A stretch of DNA of 64,000 nucleotides, from contig NZ_JARVSF010000045.1 of NCBI RefSeq assembly GCF_030209355.1, positions 1-64,000 of the forward strand, read 5' to 3'. The number at the start of each line of letters is the position of its first letter. Within the stretch, counting starts at the first letter, position 1. The DNA is from Pseudarthrobacter sp. fls2-241-R2A-127. Lineage in GTDB: Bacteria > Actinomycetota > Actinomycetes > Actinomycetales > Micrococcaceae. Below, one piece after another: positions 58,115-64,000 of this stretch. Position numbers and translations under genes: made by a program. A model generated the notes under the pieces. It was not told the DNA's origin. It worked only from the letters and a program-made list of their open reading frames with translations, and made no database searches.

Positions 58115-59098
58115 ATGCTCAAATACCTCGCCAAGCGCGGCATTACCTACGTGGTGATGATCTTCCTCACCACGTCCGCCGGCTACTTCCTGGCTGTCAG
58201 TTCACTCAAGCCGGCACTCCTCGAGCAGGAACGCATCCCCCGGCCCACCCCGGAACAGGTCGCCAACTCCATGCGGCTCAAGGGCCTGGACCCGGACCTC
58301 AGCCCGTGGGAGCGTTACGTTGACTGGCTCACCGGCATCATCACCCGCTGGGACTGGGGCCGGAGCCCCAACGGCGCCTACATCAACGCCGAGTTTGGGG
58401 ACCGCGTCTGGATCTCCACCCGCCTCTTCCTGGCCTCGATCATCCTGACCCTGGTCATCGGCGTCGCCCTGGGCGTGTACTCGGCGGCGCGGCAGTACAA
58501 GTTCCAGGACCGGGTCATCACGTCCTACAGCTACCTCGCCTACATCGTGCCCGCACCCATCGCCTACTTCCTGGTGCAGCTCGGTGCCATCAACATCAAC
58601 GAATCCGTCGGTGACCGGATCTTCTTCGTCACGGGCATCTCAACCCCCGGTGTTGCGCCCGGCTGGCCGCAGTTCGCCGACCTGATGGCGCACTACGTGG
58701 TGCCGACCGTGGCCATCACCCTGGTGGGCTGGGGCGCCTACCAGATCGCCCAGCGGCAGTACCTGCTGGACAACGTCAACGCCGATTTCGTCCGCACCGC
58801 CCGGGCCAAGGGCCTGAGCCGGAACCAGGCCATCGCACGGCACGCGCTCCGGGTTTCCTTCATCCCGGTGGCCCAGAGCATCGCCTTCACCATCCCGGCC
58901 ATCTTCGCCGGCGGTTTCTTCGCCGAGAAGATCTTCGCGTGGCCCGGTGTGGGGTCCTGGAGTATCGACGCCATCTCGCTGCAGGACGTCAATGCCGCCA
59001 CCGCCACGCTCGCTTACGGCTCAGTGATCTTCGCCCTGGGCGCCATCCTGGCGGACTTCGCCACCACGCTTGTCGACCCGAGAGTGCGGGTGCAGTAG
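58115..59098 (+). CDS. peptide/nickel-type ABC transporter permease (DppB-like)
   Basis: First inner-membrane permease of a family 5 (oligopeptide/nickel) importer, 327 residues, about six helices. The EAA loop reads FVRTARAKGLSRNQAIARHALRVSFIPV, which contacts the ATPase. The N-terminal outer loop is longer than in DppB (EQERIPRPTPEQVANSMRLKGLDPDLSPWERYVDWLTGI), a form common in this subfamily. ATG 58115 has no strong ribosome site. The second permease gene follows after two bases. Confidence 0.92.
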   Translation: MLKYLAKRGITYVVMIFLTTSAGYFLAVSSLKPALLEQERIPRPTPEQVANSMRLKGLDPDLSPWERYVDWLTGIITRWDWGRSPNGAYINAEFGDRVWISTRLFLASIILTLVIGVALGVYSAARQYKFQDRVITSYSYLAYIVPAPIAYFLVQLGAININESVGDRIFFVTGISTPGVAPGWPQFADLMAHYVVPTVAITLVGWGAYQIAQRQYLLDNVNADFVRTARAKGLSRNQAIARHALRVSFIPVAQSIAFTIPAIFAGGFFAEKIFAWPGVGSWSIDAISLQDVNAATATLAYGSVIFALGAILADFATTLVDPRVRVQ

Positions 59099-59100
59099 CC

Positions 59101-60090
59101 ATGACCAACCTGAACGCCGTTGACCCGGCAGCCGTGGCGCAGGACGCGCACCTGGAAAGCGCCGACGTCGTCATTGGCAAGACCACCATCATCATCCGCC
59201 GGTTCCTGCGCAACAAGACGGCCGTGGCCGGCCTGGCCATCTTCGTTGCCCTGACCGTCTCCTCGTTCATCGGGGGATTCTTCACCCAGTGGGACAAGGA
59301 GACCATCGATCCCTTCAACATCGGGATGCCGCCCTCCGCCGACCACTACCTCGGCACCTCCCAGGCGGGGATCGACCTCTACGCCATGACGGTCGAAGGA
59401 ACCAGGATCTCCATCCTGATCGGCCTGGTGGTGGGCCTGGTATCGGTGCTGATCGCCGCCGTCTACGGCTGCACCATGGCCTACTTCGGCGGCAAAGTGG
59501 ACAAGGTCATGCTCTTCATCCTGGAGGCGCTGATCATGATGCCGGCGCTCCTGGTGGTGGCCGTCGCCACCAGCGGCGGAGCGGCGGGCCTCAAACGCGA
59601 CCTCCCCTCCTGGCTGCTCCTGATCATCGTCCTGCTCGTGTTCAGCTGGATGGGAACCGCCCGGCTGATCCGGTCCATGTCCATGTCCCTCATGCAGCGC
59701 GACTTCGTCAAGGCGGCCCAGTACATGGGCGTCCCGCCGCGCCGCATCGTGTGGCGGCACCTGGTTCCCAACATCGGCTCGCTGCTGATCCTGGACATCA
59801 CCCGCGGCGTCACCGCAGCGATCCTGGCCGAGGTCGCCTTCTCCTTCATCGGCATCGGCATCAAGGTACCGGACGTGAGCCTGGGCGTCCTGATCGGCCA
59901 GGCCACCTCCCAGGTCTCAACCTTCCCGTGGATGTTCTGGGTGCCGCTGACCGTAATGTTCCTGCTCACAGGCTCGCTGGCCATGATGAACGACGGCCTC
60001 CGCGACGCCTTTGACCCCAGCTCCACTTCCAGCGGCAAAGCCAAAAAAGCCAAAGCCCGGACTATCCGTGCGGAGAAGAAGACGCCATGA
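59101..60090 (+). CDS. peptide/nickel-type ABC transporter permease (DppC-like)
   Basis: Second permease, 329 residues. After a soluble N-terminus comes IIIRRFLRNKTAVAGLAIFVAL, the usual DppC/OppC start, then the HYLGTSQAGIDLYAMTVEGTRISILIGL motif and the EAA loop FVKAAQYMGVPPRRIVWRHLVPNI. About six helices. The C-terminal tail is Lys-rich. Its stop overlaps the ATPase start as ATGA, so importer subunits are made in balanced amounts. Confidence 0.93.
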   Translation: MTNLNAVDPAAVAQDAHLESADVVIGKTTIIIRRFLRNKTAVAGLAIFVALTVSSFIGGFFTQWDKETIDPFNIGMPPSADHYLGTSQAGIDLYAMTVEGTRISILIGLVVGLVSVLIAAVYGCTMAYFGGKVDKVMLFILEALIMMPALLVVAVATSGGAAGLKRDLPSWLLLIIVLLVFSWMGTARLIRSMSMSLMQRDFVKAAQYMGVPPRRIVWRHLVPNIGSLLILDITRGVTAAILAEVAFSFIGIGIKVPDVSLGVLIGQATSQVSTFPWMFWVPLTVMFLLTGSLAMMNDGLRDAFDPSSTSSGKAKKAKARTIRAEKKTP

Positions 60091-62324
60091 GCAGCGAAAC
60101 CACCACCGGAGCCACGGACCCGTCACGTTCAACCGTGGAGCGCCTGCACGTAGCAGGGCTGCACGCCCCCGGCGACGCCGTCCTGTCCGTCCGCGACCTG
60201 AACGTCCGGTTCAATACCGAAAACGGTGTTGTACACGCCGTCCGGGGCATCGATTTCGACCTGCTGCCCGGCCGCACCCTGGGAATTGTCGGGGAATCGG
60301 GCTCCGGCAAATCGGTCACATCGCTGGCCATCATGGGCCTGCTCGCGCCCACTGCGGAGGTCACCGGGTCCGTCCGGCTCAAGGGCCGTGAGCTGCTTGG
60401 GCTGAGCGACAAAGCCATGTGCGAATACCGGGGCAACGAGCTCGCCATGGTCTTCCAGGACCCGTTGTCATCCCTCACCCCGGTGTTCACCGTGGGCACC
60501 CAGATCATCGAAGCACTCACCATCCACAACCCCACGATGAGCAAGAAGGCCAAGGAAGCCCGCGCCGTCGAACTCCTGGCCATGGTGGGAATCCCCAGCC
60601 CCAAGGACCGGCTCAAAGCCTTCCCGCATGAATTCTCCGGCGGCATGCGCCAGCGGGTGATGATCGCGATCGCCATCGCCAACAACCCGCGCGTCCTGAT
60701 CGCTGATGAGCCGACGACGGCACTTGACGTCACCATCCAGGCCCAGGTCCTCGAGGTGTTGCACACCGCGCAGGAGGAGACCGGCGCGGCCGTCGTCATG
60801 ATCACCCACGATCTGGGCGTGGTGGCCGGGATGGCCGACGACATCATGGTCATGTACGCAGGCAAGCCCGTGGAAACCGGGGCCGTGGACCACATTTACT
60901 ACAACCCGCGGATGCCGTACACCATGGGCCTGCTCGGCGCCGTCCCGCGTGTGGACGTGGCCGAGAAATCCTCGCTCGTGCCCATCGAGGGGATGCCGCC
61001 GAACCTGCTCCAGGCCCCCACCGGCTGCTCGTTCGCGCCCCGCTGTCCCTTGGCCTCGGACGCCTGCCTGGACGGCGAACCAGGCCTGGAGCCCGTGGAC
61101 GGAGATGGCCTGCACCGCGCCGCCTGCATCAAGTCCGGCTCCCTCGGCGGCACGGTTGACGTGCACGATGTCTTCGCCGCCCCGCCCGTACCCGTCTCAC
61201 GCTTTGACGCCATCCCCCGGGCGGAACGGGCCACCGTCCTGCAGCTCACGGACGTCCGCAAGCACTTCCCGCTGACCAGGGGAGCGCTGATCAAGCGCAG
61301 GATCGGCACGGTCAAGGCGGTGGACGGCCTGAGCTTCGATATCCGCGAGGGCGAATGCTTCTCCATCGTTGGCGAGTCGGGCTCGGGAAAGACCACCACC
61401 CTCCTGGAAATCATGGAGTTCCACCCGGACCAGGACGGCGAGGTGGTGATCGGCGGCCTGAGCAACAAGCAGGCGGCTGATGCCAAGACCAAGGGCAAGA
61501 TGCGCCGCGAACTCCAGATGGTCTTCCAGGACCCCACAGGTGCCCTGGACCCGCGCTTCACGGTCTATGAAGTCCTTGCCGAACCACTGCAGAACGCGGG
61601 AATGGACCGGGGCGCCATCAAGAAGCGGGTGATGGAGCTGATGAAGCTCGTGGGCCTGCAGCCGGACCACGTCAACCGTTTCCCCAACCAGTTCTCCGGT
61701 GGCCAGCGGCAGCGGATCGGGATCGCCCGGGCCCTGGCGGTGAACCCCAAACTGGTGGTCCTGGACGAGCCCGTCTCCGCCCTGGACGTATCGGTGCAGG
61801 CCGGCGTCATCAACCTCCTGGACCAACTCCGCGCTGAACTGGGCCTGAGCTACCTGCTGGTCGCCCACGACCTCTCGGTAGTACGCCACATTTCCAACCG
61901 CGTGGCGGTGATGTACCTCGGAAAGATCGTGGAGATCGGAGCCGTGGACCGGGTTTTCGACAACCCCCGCCACCCCTACACCCGCGCCCTCCTGTCCGCC
62001 ATCCCGGTACCCGATCCGCAACTGGAGAAGACCCGCGAACGCATCATCCTCCAAGGCGACCTGCCGTCTCCGCTGCAGGCCCCCAAAGGCTGCAACTTCG
62101 CCACCCGCTGCCCGGTGTTCGCCGCGCTGCCGCCCGCGAAGCAGGAAAAATGCCTCACCCTGGAACCGCTCCTGGAAGCCGCTGCGCCCTCGGCGGCCGT
62201 GCAGGCCCTGGAGCAGGCTCCCTTGCCTGCGCCGGACCAGCAATTCGCCTGCTTCTACCCGGACGGGGAAATTGATGAGGACATGCTGGTGGTCCACGAA
62301 CCGGCGGACCACCTTACGCCCTAG
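60087..62324 (+). CDS. fused dual ABC ATPase (DppD-DppF-like)
   Basis: Single protein of 745 residues containing both ATPases of an oligopeptide-type importer. Domain 1: Walker A GESGSGKSVTS, signature FSGGMRQRVMIAIAIANNP, Walker B LIADEPTTALDVT. Domain 2 (from about residue 390): Walker A GESGSGKTTTL, signature FSGGQRQRIGIARALAVNP, Walker B VVLDEPVSALDVS. Each is followed by the C-terminal oligopeptide-transporter extension with the Cys cluster (GCSFAPRCPLASDAC and GCNFATRCPVFA). The fused form replaces separate dppD and dppF genes and is frequent in actinobacteria. Confidence 0.95.
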   Translation: MSSETTTGATDPSRSTVERLHVAGLHAPGDAVLSVRDLNVRFNTENGVVHAVRGIDFDLLPGRTLGIVGESGSGKSVTSLAIMGLLAPTAEVTGSVRLKGRELLGLSDKAMCEYRGNELAMVFQDPLSSLTPVFTVGTQIIEALTIHNPTMSKKAKEARAVELLAMVGIPSPKDRLKAFPHEFSGGMRQRVMIAIAIANNPRVLIADEPTTALDVTIQAQVLEVLHTAQEETGAAVVMITHDLGVVAGMADDIMVMYAGKPVETGAVDHIYYNPRMPYTMGLLGAVPRVDVAEKSSLVPIEGMPPNLLQAPTGCSFAPRCPLASDACLDGEPGLEPVDGDGLHRAACIKSGSLGGTVDVHDVFAAPPVPVSRFDAIPRAERATVLQLTDVRKHFPLTRGALIKRRIGTVKAVDGLSFDIREGECFSIVGESGSGKTTTLLEIMEFHPDQDGEVVIGGLSNKQAADAKTKGKMRRELQMVFQDPTGALDPRFTVYEVLAEPLQNAGMDRGAIKKRVMELMKLVGLQPDHVNRFPNQFSGGQRQRIGIARALAVNPKLVVLDEPVSALDVSVQAGVINLLDQLRAELGLSYLLVAHDLSVVRHISNRVAVMYLGKIVEIGAVDRVFDNPRHPYTRALLSAIPVPDPQLEKTRERIILQGDLPSPLQAPKGCNFATRCPVFAALPPAKQEKCLTLEPLLEAAAPSAAVQALEQAPLPAPDQQFACFYPDGEIDEDMLVVHEPADHLTP

Positions 62325-62376
62325 GATTTTTTTCGACCCCACCCGCACCACCACTCGCACCAATGAAGGGAAAACC

Positions 62377-64000
62377 ATGAGGAAACTGAACAGGATCGGC
62401 GGGGCAGCAGCCATTGCTGCTGCACTGACGCTGACGGCCTGCGGCGGTGGCGGTGCCAGCGGCCCCGAAACAGCCAAGGGGCAGGAGGCAGGCAGCGACC
62501 TGTCCAAGCTGATCAGCATCAATGAGAAGCCGGCAGCCGACCTCCAGCAGGGCGGCAAGGTGACCCTCCCGCTGGGCAATATCGGCCCGGACTTCAACGG
62601 CTTCTCCAACAACGGAAACAGCGCGGACAACTCCGCCCTGCAGATTCCCATGAACCCGGTCGCCATGAACAGCGGCGGCATCGGCGGCTGCTGGAAGGTG
62701 GACTTCAAGGGCAAGGTCACCCCTAACACGGACTTCTGCGAGTCCGTGAAGAGCGAGGTGAAGGACGGCAAGCAGACCATCACCATCGAGGTCAACCCCA
62801 AGGCCACCTACAACGACGGCACCCCAATTGACGTCAAGGCCTTCAAGAACACCTGGAACATCCTCAAGAGCCCGGACGCCGGCTACGACATCGTCAGCTC
62901 CGGAGCGTACGAATTCGTTGATTCCGTTGAGGCCGGCAGCAGCGACAAGGAAGTCATCGTCAAGACGTCCCGCCCGGTCTTCCCGGTGGATTCACTGTTC
63001 TTCGGACTGATCCACCCCGCGGTCAACACCCCTGAAATCTTCAACAACGGCTTCAACGGCAACCTGCACCCGGAGTGGATGGCCGGACCCTTCAAGCTGG
63101 ACCAGTACGACACCGCCGCCAAGACCGTAACCCTGGTTCCGAACGAGAAGTGGTGGGGCCAGAAGCCGGTCCTGTCGAATGTGACCTTCCGCCAGCTGGA
63201 AACCAGCGCCCAGATCGCCGCCTTCAAGAACGGTGAAATCGATGCCATGTCCGCCAACACCATCTCGCTGTACAAGCAGCTGGACGGCACCAAGGACTCG
63301 GACATCCGCCGCGGCCAGCGCCTCTTCGCCGGTGGCCTGAACCTCAACGCCCAGCGCATCACGGACGTCAACGTGCGCAAGGCCATCTTCGCCGCCGTCG
63401 ACCGCGAAGCAATCCGCAAGGTCCGCTTCAACGGCCTGAACTGGGAGGAACCCAGCTCCGGTTCCATGATGCTCCTGCCGTTCTCCGAGTACTACCAGGA
63501 CAACTACCCGGTCAAGGAAACCGGCCCCGACGCCGCCAAGAAGGTCCTCACCGACGCCGGCTACAGCCCCAACGCCAGCGGCATCATGGAAAAGGACGGC
63601 AAGCCCGCCGCCTTCAAGATCAGCAACTTCGGCGACGATCCCACCACCCTGGCCGTGGCACAGACCCTGCAGAAGCAGCTCCAGGCCGGCGGCATGGATG
63701 TGGGCATCGACCAGCGCGCGTCCGCCGACTTCGGCAAGGTCCTGGGCAGCCGCGAGTTCGACTTGAGCATCTCCGGCTACACCGTAGGCCCGGATGCCAC
63801 CGACGCCGTCAAGCAGTACTACGACTCCAAGGTCAACGAGAACAAGCTCGGTGACGCCGACCTGGACAAGAAGATCGCCGACCTCGCCTCCATCGAGGAC
63901 AACGCAGCGCGCAACAAGGCTGCCATGGACGTGGAGAAGGAACACATGGCGAAGTACTACTCCATGGGCGTGGTCTTCAACGGCCCGCAGATCTCCTTCG
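62377..64000 (+). CDS. ABC transporter substrate-binding lipoprotein, family 5 (3' end outside window)
   Basis: Solute-binding protein of the peptide/nickel (SBP family 5) class; 541 residues are present and the frame is open at the window end. The signal sequence ends in a lipobox LTAC with Cys22 followed by GGGGAS, so it is a membrane-anchored lipoprotein. Typical segments include TYNDGTPIDVKAFKNTW, GPFKLDQYD and VRKAIFAAVDREAIRK. It captures the substrate (peptide or other) for the permease/ATPase genes upstream. ATG 62377 follows GAAGGGA. Confidence 0.93.
   Translation, partial: MRKLNRIGGAAAIAAALTLTACGGGGASGPETAKGQEAGSDLSKLISINEKPAADLQQGGKVTLPLGNIGPDFNGFSNNGNSADNSALQIPMNPVAMNSGGIGGCWKVDFKGKVTPNTDFCESVKSEVKDGKQTITIEVNPKATYNDGTPIDVKAFKNTWNILKSPDAGYDIVSSGAYEFVDSVEAGSSDKEVIVKTSRPVFPVDSLFFGLIHPAVNTPEIFNNGFNGNLHPEWMAGPFKLDQYDTAAKTVTLVPNEKWWGQKPVLSNVTFRQLETSAQIAAFKNGEIDAMSANTISLYKQLDGTKDSDIRRGQRLFAGGLNLNAQRITDVNVRKAIFAAVDREAIRKVRFNGLNWEEPSSGSMMLLPFSEYYQDNYPVKETGPDAAKKVLTDAGYSPNASGIMEKDGKPAAFKISNFGDDPTTLAVAQTLQKQLQAGGMDVGIDQRASADFGKVLGSREFDLSISGYTVGPDATDAVKQYYDSKVNENKLGDADLDKKIADLASIEDNAARNKAAMDVEKEHMAKYYSMGVVFNGPQISF

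Noticed and set aside
57895..58323. A 142-codon frame in the gap before the ABC importer
   Set aside because: It runs out of frame into the permease gene, lacks a ribosome site and has no recognisable similarity.
61197..62807. A 536-codon antisense frame across the ABC ATPase and binding-protein genes
   Set aside because: It spans two certain genes and an intergenic region with no start signal or recognisable motifs.

Overview
The window looks like a chromosomal segment of a soil actinobacterium of the Arthrobacter/Pseudarthrobacter type. The DNA is GC-rich with strong GC3 bias, genes are packed in overlapping ATGA/GTGA operons, and the gene families are typical of that group: IclR-regulated aromatic catabolism, MHS-family permeases, split PntAA/PntAB/PntB, Esx-like proteins, and many apparently leaderless starts. 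This assignment rests on gene content only.

Layout. 1-2.4 kb is a worn left edge: an alanine-aminotransferase-like gene cut off after about 240 codons, and a polytopic membrane protein split by a one-base frameshift. 2.5-4.6 kb holds an auxin-efflux-carrier-family permease and an ATP-dependent DNA ligase, closed by a nested palindromic terminator. 4.7-17.6 kb is a hydroaromatic/aromatic acid block: MHS permease, IclR regulator, then a probable 10-kb operon of quinate/shikimate dehydrogenase, fused dehydroshikimate dehydratase (QuiC1 type), pcaHGBDC, pcaF, pcaI, pcaJ and a PcaR-like IclR regulator. It would take quinate/shikimate to protocatechuate and then to succinyl-CoA and acetyl-CoA. 17.7-21.7 kb is a MacAB-like export operon. 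21.8-24.9 kb is a second import set (MHS permease, second AroE-like enzyme, IclR). 25.0-28.9 kb has transhydrogenase pntAA-pntAB-pntB and a diacylglycerol-kinase-family lipid kinase.

28.9-34.2 kb is a five-gene leftward operon (MFS, GntR, Asp/Glu-racemase-like, hydantoinase-like amidohydrolase, arylmalonate-decarboxylase/maleate-isomerase-like) behind a double palindromic operator. It is the best candidate for an undescribed pathway because both racemase-superfamily proteins depart from the usual two-cysteine active site. 34.3-38.5 kb has a membrane ACT-domain protein, a FUSC-type transporter, and an IclR regulator with pobA (4-hydroxybenzoate to protocatechuate, feeding the pca genes). 38.5-41.4 kb has divergent TetR/FAD-monooxygenase genes, a GNAT enzyme and a MarR regulator. 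41.4-45 kb has a zinc-ribbon-like small protein, a soluble Ser/Thr kinase, a histidine phosphatase and purB. 45.1-48.4 kb has an Esx-like small protein coupled to an alpha/beta hydrolase (possible type VII secretion cargo), a secreted GH25-like protein and a holin-like membrane protein.

48.5-53.4 kb carries a HisC-like aminotransferase and a 2-oxoacid dehydrogenase operon (E1 alpha, E1 beta, E2; no E3 here) behind an elaborate palindromic leader. 53.4-57.8 kb has a PAP2-like membrane protein, a small membrane protein, a universal stress protein, a MocR-like aminotransferase, and an FMN reductase divergent from its likely TetR repressor across a perfect palindrome. 58.1-64 kb is a peptide/nickel-type ABC importer (two permeases, one fused double ATPase, a lipoprotein binding protein) running off the right end.

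No tRNA, rRNA, CRISPR array, phage or complete insertion sequence was recognised.
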